A stretch of 64,000 nt of DNA, taken from positions 1,302,001 through 1,366,000 of the forward strand of contig MSED01000005.1 of the NCBI GenBank assembly GCA_002099365.1, given 5' to 3'. Source of the DNA: Phialophora verrucosa (taxonomy: Eukaryota; Ascomycota; Eurotiomycetes; Chaetothyriales; Herpotrichiellaceae). The notes under the pieces were generated by a model. That model searched no databases. It was given only the letters and a program-made list of their open reading frames with translations, and was not told the DNA's origin. Positions 11,056 through 21,975 of the stretch are shown one piece after another. How positions within the stretch are numbered: the stretch's first letter is position 1; each line of letters opens with the position of its first letter. The position numbers were made by a program, and so were the translations under genes.

Positions 11056-14000
11056 ATGGCGACAGCATCCGTCGACGCTACTGCCGATTCCGGCTCCAGC
11101 ACCACCAAGACCCCCGCCCAGCTGATGCAGGAACAGCATGAGGCTGCCGAAGCACACCGCCGGAGCGTGACGGTGGAAGATGTTGTCGACGAAGACGACA
11201 TCCAACACCCTCCTCCGCCGCATCACCATGTTGAAGAGACAGACACTTCCAAGGCTGAAGGCGGCGGCAATGCTCCACTGTCGGAGAAAGCTGCAGGCAA
11301 GCAAAAGGCGTCCGACAAACCCCCGGTCCTCGATACTCAGTCCGAGGAGGCTTTCCCAGCTTTGGGAGCTGGCACGAAACCCGCCGCGGCTCCGCCTGCG
11401 CGACCCATTTCGTACGCCAATCTCTCTGCGAAGGCTGCTGGTGCCAACGGCTCCCCTGCCTTGGGATCTCGTCCCACCTCTTCCGGTGCTCCCACTCCGT
11501 CCCCGACCTCTGGGGCTCGAACCCCCGTCACCAACCCTGCAGCTCGCGCCGGAGTCCTACTACCTGGCAGAGCCAGAGATTCATTTGAGATCGACAACGC
11601 TGATCTTGACAAGACCAAGTCCCTCCCCCGCGTCTTTGCCGATGTCAAGAAGAAGTTCAACGTCACGGTCACCACCAAATCGGCCAACTTCGGCAGAGGT
11701 ACCGAATTCATCGCTGAAGGTCCAAAAAACCGTGTCACCGAAGCTTTGATGTATGTTTCCAAGGAGCTCACACTGGAGAAACAAGTCCGGTTGGAGATTC
11801 CATCTACTGTTTCGGCTCAGGTCATCGGACGAGGCGGCGCAAACATCAAGAAACTCGAGACCCAATTCAACGTCCGCATTCGCATTGATCGCGACACAAA
11901 GCCGGTCACCAACCCGGAAGATGTCAAGACCGATGTGGTGGAGATCCGGGGCAATGCTGCTCAGGTCCGTCAAGTCTACGAGCAGATCTCCAACCAAGTC
12001 AAGTCCCTGCAACCAAAGGTCGACCTGCCTGTTCGCGGAATCCCTCCCGAGTTTTATCCCTTCATCGCCGGACGCCACGCCGATCGCCTGCAACAGCTCG
12101 AGCGCGAGCGCGACCTTCGCATCAACGTGCCCCAATATCACACCTGGCAGCAGCAACCTCCGCCACGACCCGCCCAAGCTGGTCAGCCACCGGTTTTCGT
12201 CCCCCACGGAGACAACCACATTGTTATTTCTGGGGAACAAGCTGCAGCATTGGAAGCTCGTATGCTGATCGAGCAATTGGCCGAAGAGTTGCAGAAGGAG
12301 CTTTTGCTTGAAGAGCTGGTCGGCGAACAGATCTTGCATCCATATATCGTTGGTGAGCGTGGAATGAATCCTCTGGAGTTTTTGGAGCAGACCGGTTGCG
12401 CCGTTGTTTTGCCCCCTCCTCATCATGAGACTGAGGACTACCACATCATCGGCCCCAGAGATCAGCTCGAAGCGGGTCGGAATCTTGCTGAGCAATTAAT
12501 GTCGCAAAAGTACAATCGTGCTGTCGATTTACAGAAGCACTTTAATGACGCACCTCAAGGTCCTGAACGCCATTCAAGAGCGCTTGCCCAGTATCTGCAA
12601 CAGAAAGCCATCGAGCGAGAGTTCATGAACTCTCATGGGGCTGAGATCATTTTCCCCCAAGGCAACAACGCTTCGTCCAGCTGGAATGTCATTACCAACG
12701 ACCAAAAGAACGCGGTCTCTGCGGGCAATGAGCTCCGAAAGATCGCTCAAGCCTTTCCTTCTTCAAGGATCGGGCTTGTCGAAGTTGACCCCTTCTTCCA
12801 TCCTCACCTAGAACGCATGCACTCGTCCAATCTGAAGGAGAATCTGGGCGTCCATTTGATTGTGCCAGAGGATGGCTCCGATCCAGTTATCCTTGTCTAT
12901 GAAGGTCCTTCGCAGGGTGAAAACGCCTCCATTCCCCGGACCAAACCCAGCCAGGACGACATTGCTACGTTTGAGAAGGCCCTCCAAGAGGCACAAGCCG
13001 CGCTCCTCAGCAATATTCCTCACCAAGGCATTTCTGTCCAGGACATTCACGTCCCCAAGAAATTCCAGGACAAAGTCAAGCGATTTGTCAGCAATGAGCC
13101 GAGACCAACACCCCCACAAGCTTTCCCCGTGCAAGTGGACTTCGGTGGCGCTAGGGGTGGTCCGAGACAATCGAACGGAGTATCCCGCGGCTCGCCGTCG
13201 GAAAGAGTCTACCTTAGGGGTCCAAGCGAGGCAGATATTGCAGAATTGCGTCGAAAAATCGAAGAGTTCTTGCAAGAAGCGGAGCAGGATGAAAAGGAAC
13301 GTGGATACACTACAAGCTTTGCATTCCCTGCGCAGTACAACAAGAATCTGATTGGAAAGCAAGGAGCAAACATCAAGGCTTTGCGCGAAAAGCACGATGT
13401 CGAGATTGACACTCGGGAAGACGGCAAAATCACCATCAAAGGACCACAGAAGAAGGCCGAGGCGTGCAAAGCCGAAATTCAACGACTGGCTAAGCAATGG
13501 GAGGACGAAGTCAACTTTGCGATCAAGATTGACCCCAAGTATCACGGCATGCTCGTAGGCAGGAATGGAGAAAATCTGCAGAAGATCCAGAGCAAGGTTG
13601 ACAACGTCGTGCGGATTGATTTCCCAAAGGCGGCAAAGATCAGTGATGACGCCTCTGTCGCTGACACCGCCAGCGAAGCTGGCGCTAGCAAAGGTCAGCC
13701 ACATGACGAGGTCAGGATCAGAGGCCCTCGAGCAAAGGCCGAAAAGGTCCGCGATGAACTGTTGAGTCTCCACCAGTACCTGGTTGACAACTCTCACACT
13801 GCAAATGTCTCCGTTGCGCAAGGCCAGATTGCATCTCTGATCGGCAGACGCGGCCAGGAGATGGAGAAGCTCCGAGCTGATACCGGTGCTCAGATCGACA
13901 TTCCAAAGGCTGACGGCTCTGATCGTGTGACGATTCAGATCAAAGGTACCAAGCAGCAAGTCGAGAAAGCCCGACAAGAGCTACAGAAGCGATCAAAGGC

Positions 14001-15131
14001 GTTTGATGATGTCGTCACACGCATTCTGAAGGTTGACAGAAAGCACCACCGTGCTTTGATCGGGTCTGGCGGTATGTTTCCACATCCTGCTGTCATGTTC
14101 ATGTACTGACTTCTACAGGTGCCAACATTCAAAGCATTGTCGCAAAGGCCGGTGGTACCGGTACCAGTGCTGAACACGTTCGATTTCCTCGGCAAGGCGA
14201 AGAGTCTGATGACCTTACCATCAAAGGTACCGCTGATGTGGTCGAAAAGATTTCGGCTTCCATCCAAAGCTTCGTGGACGAGAGAGAAAACCAGGTTACC
14301 GAAACCATTGATGTTCCTGTTGGCCAGCACCGTGAGCTGATCGGACCCAACGGAAGCATACGCAAGAAGCTGGAAGAACAGTTCGGCGTGACCCTCAATG
14401 TCCCGCGTCAAGGAAGTGGCCAGACGGGTGTGAAGATTGCTGGTCGTGCCGAGAATGTCTCGAAGGCCAAGGAGCATATCCAGGGACTGGCCTCGAAACC
14501 CACAGGCGAGACGATCATGATTCCTCGGGCCCTGCACCACACCCTTTCTCGCAATGGCGCCCTCTTCCGGGAGCTGTCTCGGGATGGCATCCGCGTTGAT
14601 CACAACGGACAGAAGCCACCGCCGAAACCTGCCGCAAACCGCGGCCCACGGGCCCGGACGACAAACGGCGACATGCCTCTCATTACCGATCAGCCTGGGG
14701 ACGAGCAGTCGTACTCATGGGACATTGTCTCAAACCAGGATGAGTTGAACGACGACGCGGGCGAGATTCCTTGGGTAATCCTGGGCGGAAAGGATGCTTC
14801 AGACGACGCTGTTGCAAAGACCAAAGAGAAGATCCAGTCGATGCTCGAGAAAGCTTCCGAACCCCAACATACGGGCTATCTGATTCTTCCTGATCCACGA
14901 CTCCACCGTCACATCATCGGACAGGGTGGTTCTACCATCAATGCCATCCGTCGACAGTCCGGGTGCGACATTCAGGTTCCGAATCGAAACTCGGGAAAGG
15001 GTGAGGAAGGAGAGGCCATTACCATTGTTGGTCAGAAAGATGGCGTTCTGTCCGCTCGTGAACTGATTTTGGAGGCCATCAAGAATGCCAATTCGGGCCG
15101 GGACTCGCCAAGGGGTGGTGGCCGTGCTTAG
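11056..15131 (+). CDS. Multi-KH-domain RNA-binding protein (Scp160/vigilin family)
   Basis: Cytoplasmic, ER- and polysome-associated mRNA-binding protein. Yeast Scp160 acts in translation of specific mRNAs and in ploidy maintenance. Two exons (11056-14071, 14119-15131; 47-bp intron, GTATGT/CAG) give 1342 residues. At least eight KH repeats show a GxxG loop: VIGRGG (~256), VGERGM, LIGKQG (~765), LVGRNG (~833), LIGRRG (~928), LIGSGG (~1001), LIGPNG (~1078) and IIGQGG (~1271); others are degenerate, as is typical of the family. The intron falls inside the LIGSGG loop and splicing restores it. The N-terminal ~170 residues are low-complexity and rich in Ala, Pro and Ser, with a histidine cluster (HPPPPHHHVEE). 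It converges with MON1. Confidence 0.92.
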
Positions 15132-15624
15132 AAGGCGCGGAGCACCGCCTCTGGCTGGACCTCTCGCTCCGGGGAGGGCCACGCTGGATGGTAAACTTGC
15201 AAAGCATCGTTGTAAAAATACACGGATCAAAAGCCTAAAAGCGAAGTTGAGTTGGTTCACTCTTGAGGCGGGTTGGGCAGCGAAGCGAACGCGGAGAAAA
15301 GTACATTTCACTCTCAAGCTAGAATTCCCAAATCAAACGTTGATATCATTAGAGCAATCTTGGCTTGTCAAGCAAGTGTCCGGCTCCTTGACTTTGGTAC
15401 AGTCTGTGGTCCCGCTGACGGGGCAGAGAAGGAGCCCAATTTCTATTTCTTACCGTGAAGTTGAAAAGCAGAGGTGCAAGAGGCATTCGGGTGCACACAC
15501 AGAATCAGCGCCAAGCGCACACAATTCCAGAGACGGGATCCGATCGCCTGTGATGAACTTGCGGGCATATATAGCTACATACTGTACATCGGGTATGGGT
15601 AGAATAGGAGCGTGAGATCTGGTC
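15132..15624. other. Intergenic, convergent 3' ends
   Basis: About 490 bp between the KH-protein gene and MON1. No coding signal was seen. Confidence 0.5.
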
Positions 15625-17442
15625 TCAGAAGACGGCCCCTCCGATAAGAAAGATCCTTTCCTCCTCTCTCTGCACCCACTGCACGACCTTGTTGGCGCTC
15701 GAGGACAGCGCGTTCCTCGATGCGGTCGGCCCGGCCACGCAATACAGTTCAAACATGGGCGTGACCCACGCGAGGGCCGTCGCCGACGCGCCCACGGTAT
15801 GATGGACCTTCACACCGGCGTGTTTGGCGTGCACGCTGGCGTGGAGGTTGTGGTAAAGCGACATCAGGCGTCTTCGCTGCTTCAGGGTTTCAAAGTTCGG
15901 CGAGAAGGATGGCATGAAGAATTGGACGTTCCCCTTCGACTTGTACAGGAAGTGTCGCAAGACGGTGCCGGCGATGATGTCTGTCGGGGCCGGTCGGCCG
16001 GCTTGAACTGCTGCGTGGATGATGTGCATGCTCCGGTTGCGGCGGAACTCGTGCACGAGGTAGTTCTTCATGCTGTGCAAGTCCTCGAACGCCTCCTTGT
16101 TGGCGCTGAGCAGGATGATGGCCACGGAGTCTTCTTGGGCGATGCGTTCGTTTTCGGCCATTTCCCGGACGTTCTCGCCGCCCATGTCGAGGAAGCTGAC
16201 GTACATGTAAAGGTAGCCTGTGTTGTTGAAGCCAGGGAGGCACACTGGAATCCACGAGTCGCCTCCGCCAGCTTTGACCCCCTCGGCTTCGAAGAGCATG
16301 TTGAAGATCAGTTGGAGATCGCTGGGGTGGAGCGAGTGCTTCTTGGGCCTGATGACGCTGACCAGTCGACCTCCCGCGACCACAAGACCGTACAGCAGAT
16401 CGTCCACGCGGGCTTTGATCATCGTGCTGTTGATGATGTTGCGGTGTGCCTTCCTGATCTTCAGGCATTCCAGCGCGGAAAGGAGCGTTGACGGCGAGCC
16501 TCGCGTGAAGCTGTCGGCCAGCGACGACAACAAGACCTCTGTGCCTTGCAAAGGACGTCTGAGATCGCTGGAGGGTCGCACGGAGAAGATGTGCGTCAGG
16601 GTCGGCAATGTCAGTGTGGATAAAATCTGCATGTACAGAGCCTCGAGCTGGACTCGGACTTGGGACTCGCTTTCCGGGAGACTCGTGATTCCCACCAGGA
16701 AGAGGTTCGTCCGCGACAGGATAACAAACAGGACGCCACCTGCTTGGAAGCTTCTGAGTTCGTCGTCTGATTCCGAATATGAAGAAATGATGGTCTGGAT
16801 GATGCCCACATAGCTCGAAATGACGGCGTCGGAGCCGTGCCGTGTGTATATCGGCTTACCGGCAGCGGAGAGGATGATGAAGTGTTTGCGCTTGGATTTC
16901 CAGAGGGTTTGTGCCACTTCTTCGCCGACAACACTATCGTCCACCTCGTCGAATTCCTTGCTGAAGTCGACGTCGCCTTCGTCATGGATGCCGTCATCCG
17001 AGTCTGCCTCGAACAATCCCTTGGAGCTGCCGACCGATGCCAACGGGTTCTGTTCTTCCTGCAGATCTCCGTCAAATATGCTCTCCACTTCTTGCGTCGA
17101 GCGACCGAATGGTGCAAAGCTCCTTATGCTCGAGTTGTCTTCTCCAACTTCACTTGTCTTGTTGCTTGTGACAGCGCGAATGGATGGGCTCGAGGGCGCG
17201 CGAGAAGGGGTCACGCGTAGCTCTTCCGGCCCGTCAGGTCTGTTGTAGGCATTGACATCTGTCATGGACACGGCTGTTGTAGCACCCGCAACTAGACCTC
17301 GTGTAGGTGGACGGGAAGCATGGCTGGACGAGGGACGCTCGTGCATGAAAGTCAGCCCGCTGGGTCGAGGAGGAAGTGGTGGGCGTTCCGTCTCAGAGGC
17401 CGACGACACGGATGTTCGACTGCTGCCCTCTGGGGCGTCCAT
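15625..17442 (-). CDS. MON1: Vacuolar fusion protein Mon1
   Basis: Subunit of the Mon1-Ccz1 guanine-nucleotide exchange factor that activates Rab7/Ypt7 on late endosomes, autophagosomes and vacuoles. It is a single exon of 605 residues, normal for fungal Mon1. The N-terminal ~170 residues are disordered and Ser/Pro-rich (PPLPPRPSG). The first longin domain begins at KSKRKHFIILSAAGKPIYTRHG. Other conserved segments are GGVLFVILSRTNLFLVGIT and DDLLYGLVVAGGRLVSVIRP. The C-terminal longin domain includes VCLPGFNNTGYLYMYVSFLD and a predicted-helical end. Its Ccz1 partner is not in the window. The MON1 start faces the decayed zone at 17.4-22 kb. Confidence 0.95.
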   Translation of the reverse strand: MDAPEGSSRTSVSSASETERPPLPPRPSGLTFMHERPSSSHASRPPTRGLVAGATTAVSMTDVNAYNRPDGPEELRVTPSRAPSSPSIRAVTSNKTSEVGEDNSSIRSFAPFGRSTQEVESIFDGDLQEEQNPLASVGSSKGLFEADSDDGIHDEGDVDFSKEFDEVDDSVVGEEVAQTLWKSKRKHFIILSAAGKPIYTRHGSDAVISSYVGIIQTIISSYSESDDELRSFQAGGVLFVILSRTNLFLVGITSLPESESQVRVQLEALYMQILSTLTLPTLTHIFSVRPSSDLRRPLQGTEVLLSSLADSFTRGSPSTLLSALECLKIRKAHRNIINSTMIKARVDDLLYGLVVAGGRLVSVIRPKKHSLHPSDLQLIFNMLFEAEGVKAGGGDSWIPVCLPGFNNTGYLYMYVSFLDMGGENVREMAENERIAQEDSVAIILLSANKEAFEDLHSMKNYLVHEFRRNRSMHIIHAAVQAGRPAPTDIIAGTVLRHFLYKSKGNVQFFMPSFSPNFETLKQRRRLMSLYHNLHASVHAKHAGVKVHHTVGASATALAWVTPMFELYCVAGPTASRNALSSSANKVVQWVQREEERIFLIGGAVF

Positions 17443-18706
17443 TGCGATGAGGGATGCGCGCCAGGCTGTATCAATCGATTGATCAACGACGGTTCGTGCT
17501 GGACAAAACGTGATGCTGTCCAGTGGCGGATGAAGGTGGATTAGCCTGCATCGTAGGCGCTCTTTCCCAGGTTCCTATCACTGCGCATCGCGTACATGGT
17601 CACAATGAAGCGGCGGTGGCATCGCTGAGACAGGCGAACATAATTACATAGCTATCTTTGCCGTGGCTTCGAAATATGTTGGCCAAGGTTTGGTTTGACT
17701 GCACGGCGCTCCCCCAGACGACGCCGCTTTTAAAACAGCACGCTCGCGAATTACGCTTCAACTCAACCACGCCTTGACGATCCGCTTTCTGGTGCGGTCC
17801 TTTGTACAATGCTGATGGTCAGGATAGCCTATAGGATCGATGCGATAACAGCAATTCAAACGGGCAAACTTCCAGGCGTCGTCGATCTGCCTGGCAAAAT
17901 GTCAATGCAGAGGAGGGTTTAGGCCTCACCAGCCTCTGGAATGCATCTACATAGGCGCCAATAAACCCCCCATAGACAATCAAGAAAGCTTTCAAACACT
18001 TTGACAGTAAAGTGGTTTCCCTTCTACTGTATGCTTCCAATCACTTACTGGGTTACTGTAGTCACGATAGCTCTCGTGAATAATATGACGCGTGAGATAT
18101 TGGAGATATGAAATGGATGCGCTCAGAGTCGAGGGTGAGCAAGGGCGGCATCACCCTGTTGCCGGATCAGTGGTGAGGCGCGAGCAGTTGAACCAAATCT
18201 TCGCGGGCGGACAGCTTTCCTGATGTTCCACCGCCAGTGCCTCCCCGAGTCAATCGAGCCGAGATACCAGCACCTCAAGAAAAGGAAATGGATGGACTAG
18301 TTGGCGCATCGCAGAAGAGCCTCGAACAGCAGAGACTGAAAGAAAAAGCAAGGCTCGAAGAGCAGCGAATCGAACAAGAGACTGCGAATTCAACTACAGA
18401 CTCTCGGCGAGGTGAAAATCAACGTCATACGCAGATTGATTATGTAGGGCCTTTCATTAGATCGTGCCCAAGGTGATCACCAGGACATCTACTCACCTGA
18501 AGGGGCCGGCAATCCACGATAGTTCTGCGAGGCACGACTGAACCAGCTCAACAGACCCCTCATCCTGTCCGCTTCAGCACCTAGTCTGGGAATGAAGGGG
18601 ACCTGTCCTTGTACAGCTGCGTCGCGCTCCGTGCTCATCTGCAGTCATAGCAGCGTGGCTTGTCCGCTGCGATACACTCCCATTGCAACCACCGGACCAT
18701 TCGCGA
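17443..18706. other. MON1 promoter side and non-coding, partly decayed sequence
   Basis: About 1.26 kb with no supportable intact gene. The first few hundred bases must carry the MON1 promoter. At 18200-18476 (plus) a short open stretch has coding-like character but lacks an ATG; it is listed separately. The rest shows nothing recognisable. Confidence 0.45.
18201..18476 (+). pseudogene. Possible coding relic, charged/coiled-coil fragment
   Basis: An open stretch without an ATG start. It reads a proline-rich run (FPDVPPPVPPRVNR) followed by a charged helix with coiled-coil character (KSLEQQRLKEKARLEEQRIE), then stops. The amino-acid pattern looks like former coding sequence, but no family was recognised. 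It lies beside two clear pseudogenes, which makes decay a reasonable reading. It could equally be a chance open frame or an exon of a gene I cannot assemble. Confidence 0.3.
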
Positions 18707-19683
18707 TCATTCGGCATCTTCGTCGTAAGATACCCCGGGTCCAAGCCCGTGCTTCTCGTTCAACAGCGTGGGATCGCGTCCCAATCTTCCAGCACTGCTT
18801 CTCAACTTCCCTTTGCTTGCGTCCATCAACGGACTAATCCATAGGCCATCCACCTTGCCACCGATAAACTTATCACCCCTTACGCAGATATGTTGTCGCA
18901 CCGAGCAATGTGGACTGGAAGTTGATGTAAACCCCCTCCCAATGCTTCCGGTCAACTTCAAATATCTCGTGGTTGATGCCGATATGGTCATTTTCGGCGG
19001 CAGCCCTATTCCACCAATCCCACACTTCACGGTGAGAAGACCCCTAGGCGAACTCGTGGATATCCTCGGTGGACCGCCAGTATGAGATCAGCACCGCCTC
19101 CGTGGCTCCGTTTTGTTCTTGGTTGGTCCAATTGGTGCCTCCGTAGTAGCCGCCTTTCGGAGCCATTTCTTCAAGTTCTTTTTCAAACCGAGTAACATAA
19201 TCCACTAGTGTTTTCGCATTGTGTGAGAACATTCCCAAAGGATGATTGAGTTTCAAGCCAAGCAAGAACACGACGACCTTTTCATCAGAGGCTTCCTCGT
19301 GGAGATTGCCATCCTGGTCGGGGATTTGGGGCGAGTTGCGCTTCATGATGGCCCCTTCGAGGTAAGGATTTCGTTTTAATCCCCAAGTGATGGCCAAGGT
19401 ATGTGCCAAGCGCGCTCCTAATATCAAAATCGATGGCAACATCGCATAAACTCGAGGGACGAGAAACACCATGAGGGATTGGACAAAGGCCCCAATAAGA
19501 AGCCATGTTGAGATGGAGAAGTTCTCGCGCAGGAGCTTTCAAAACTCGACCCTCGGTATCTTTGCTGGACTCATGGCTACAATGTCCCGCACTCACATAG
19601 AAGAATGCCCCCGTACCCCCCAGTGGGTTCTTGGCGTATATGGGACGCTCGGTCGAAGCTGGCAGGAGAGTCTTGAATCCCAT
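18707..19683 (-). pseudogene. DUF4188-family gene with premature TAG and a frameshift
   Basis: Fungal DUF4188 protein: a membrane-anchored, monooxygenase-like family of unknown reaction. Exon 1 (19683-19597) begins MGFKTLLPASTERPIYAKNP. A canonical 61-bp intron (GTGAGT/AAG) follows, and exon 2 starts LLRENFSISTWLLIGA with an N-terminal hydrophobic segment. The core carries NPYLEG, QIPDQDGNLHEEASDEKVVV and VLISYWRSTEDIHEFA. The next codon is an in-frame TAG (19046-19044). After it the same frame continues with family-like sequence (GSSHREVWDWWNRAAAENDH, EIFEVDRKHWEGVYINFQ) to LRKG, then TGA. The tail DKFIGGKVDGLWISPLMDAS continues in the next frame, consistent with one extra G in the GGGG run at 18876-18879. 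The two lesions leave the rest almost intact, so inactivation looks recent. Sequencing error at both sites is the main alternative. Confidence 0.82.
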
Positions 19684-20169
19684 TTTGACTTCCGCAAGGT
19701 ATCCTAATGACAAGGGCGACACAGGAATAATAGGGTTAATGGAGGCTACTAGGATCAGAGAGAAATCGCTCTTTAGACCATCACAGGAAGCATTTACTTG
19801 TACTTGTACCTACTGTTACCTCCATGGGGTCTGATATTGACTTAACGTTGATTGGCTCGGGACCTTGCTTGTGTGACCCCCCTCCGCCCGAGGAAGGGTG
19901 GGCCCGGAATACGAGGTCGCGGGGGTGCGGGCAACTCAGGGGTCGTTGTCCTTGTCCGCAAGGCGGCAGCACTAGTATTTCCGTTCATCTTCGTACGCCC
20001 GTAACATGGGACAGAATTACTTTGTATCTCATTAATCCGTCTGAGGTAATGGCTTCGCCTATGCTATGTTAACCCGTATCCCTCCAATTATGGACCCCCA
20101 AATCCCCTCTGGCCCGAGACGGGCGATATGAAAACACCAGTTTTGTACCGGAAAAGACTCGGCGCTGAG
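19684..20169. other. Former divergent promoter between two pseudogenes
   Basis: About 490 bp between the starts of two divergent dead genes. It contains a G/C-rich patch (19880-19970) and no recognisable coding sequence. Confidence 0.35.
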
Positions 20170-21110
20170 TGGCATATCTAAGCGAAAGGTCATTTGTCGC
20201 CGAAGTCTCCCGTCTCGAGATTTCTATACCGAGGGCTTCCAGCTTCTCCGTGCTTCCTCTCGGCGAGCATTCGGATATTGGACTCCCAATTGCAACGGCG
20301 CAGCAGAGGAAGAACGTCGGATCGTTGTCCTGTGCACTGGTCGGAGAACTTGAGTGGGAAGTCAACCAAGGGACCGAGTTCGACAAGGTTGTCGGTGTCA
20401 TTTGCGCTCAACACGGTGTGTTCTACGTTCTGGAGGTCGCGTTTTTCCCAGACTGACATTGGATTGGGCCATCCACAGACTTAATGGCGCGTCCTCCCCA
20501 GCGAATGCAGCATACAACGCGCATGAACTACAGCATCAACTCGGGCGGAAAGTATCTCGTCACCGTCATGCCGCGGCTTAAGACCTCGTTAGAGGCTACG
20601 ACCAAAGCCAACATTCTGGAAAGCAAGGTCTACATCTGTCCGATGCCCGGGGACCAGGCCATCCCAAAAGGCTTCAAGGTTCTCGCGCATTCATCGAAGA
20701 AGACGAGACTTTGCCGGCCGTGGAGCCTGAGATGGACTAACGGACAAAGTGCAAGACAGGTCGCGTCACTCTGTTACTCGAGCGCTACTTCTAGCTCACC
20801 GGTAAGTGTTCTACTCTTTCTGGACAGAGCGAGGTTCTGACAGGTCTAATCAAGAAAGGCGTAATGACCTCACAGAGCAATGTTATAGCTACGTCGTTCA
20901 AATCTCCACTTATACAAGTCCGTGGCACGATCAAGTCCGGATACCAAGATGTCGCACTTGGCTTGCTCCCACAGTCCCATATTTACTCTCTGAATATCGT
21001 CTATCTTAGGGTACTTAACGAATCAGAAAGCTCCGGGAGAGACCTTCGTCGAGCTGCAGACAAGGACCACGACGCCAGGAAGAAACGCCGGCGTGAAGCT
21101 TTAGATCTAA
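20170..21110 (+). pseudogene. Acyl-CoA/4-coumarate-CoA ligase relic
   Basis: Remnant of an AMP-binding (ANL superfamily) ligase, scattered over several frames. In order: FALNTV near 20400; LDWAIHRLNGASSPANAAYN at 20459 onward; a +1 shift at about 20543, then GGKYLVTVMPRLKTSLEATT and SKVYICPMPGDQAIPKGFK; a short stretch readable as IEEDETLPAVEP in another frame; then RWTNGQSARQVASLCYSSAT, the degraded A3 phosphate-binding motif (family form YSSGTSGLPKG). After another shift come SNVIATSF and GYQDVALGLLPQSHIYSL (20939-21000). The segment GRDLRRAADKDHDARKKR (~21036-21090) resembles the ligase C-terminus (LRRxLRDKDxxARKK), which would mean the whole middle is deleted. At least four frame changes and a broken A3 motif rule out function. 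Confidence 0.8.
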
Positions 21111-21975
21111 GTTCAGAAACACTTCTGTGCTTGCCTTTCAATATTTTCTCCAAGCGCACAATTTCTACTACTTATCAAACGTCGAGGCAGACCGTGGGCA
21201 CCACTGCGCCAATCACCTGAAGAGTCGGAGATGGAGAATGAACACGTCAACTATTTTGCATCTGCTCTCGGACCACAATGCTATAGTCCGCGCAGAAATT
21301 TGTCACCATTCATGATAGAAAATGACTTTCAGCCATGAACTGGCGTTCCACATCATGCTTGTCTCCCGAACACAATAACAGGTTGGCGTCAAGAGTAGCC
21401 AAGGACCCTACTACAATATTTGCAGTAGCATCAGGCCAGATTAATAGGAAGTACTAGATACACTAAGTGGGTGGGGGGAGGTTGGGGGAAGGGTGAGTCG
21501 CGAGGTGGGAAGATATCCTCGTAGAAGCGGCGAGATCGGGATTGAGTCCCCAAGGAGCTGCGCGCAGTTTGGCAGTCGTTTTTATGAGCCAATTCGCTGG
21601 GTTTCCAAAAAAGGCTAGAGACTCGCGCGAGCAGAGGGTGAGAACAGGGCGGCGTCACTCTCGTTCCAAAAGAGGGTCCCCGACCGTTTGGCGGCTGCCT
21701 CGCCTCTGTTTGGTCTGATGAGAACCACCGTGTCCTGTGCATTCCGACGACAAGTCCTCCCCGCTTACGACCACAATAACGCGTTCGAGAGACAAGAAGC
21801 GCGCGGAGTAATCAACAATCATGAGCGGTGTCCTCCAGTAGCACCGTTGTCCACCGCTGAGTCGCGAATGTCACTAGAGGCGTTTGTGGCCCCCGAGTTG
21901 ATTCTCTCACTCACTTGGCTTTGAACTGGCCATGCCCGCCGCCAACAGCCTACACATCCCGCAAACCGCTGTGCG
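21111..21975. other. Intergenic, DOP1 promoter side
   Basis: About 860 bp between the ligase relic and DOP1. The proximal part should be the DOP1 promoter and 5' UTR. No further relic was recognised. Confidence 0.4.
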
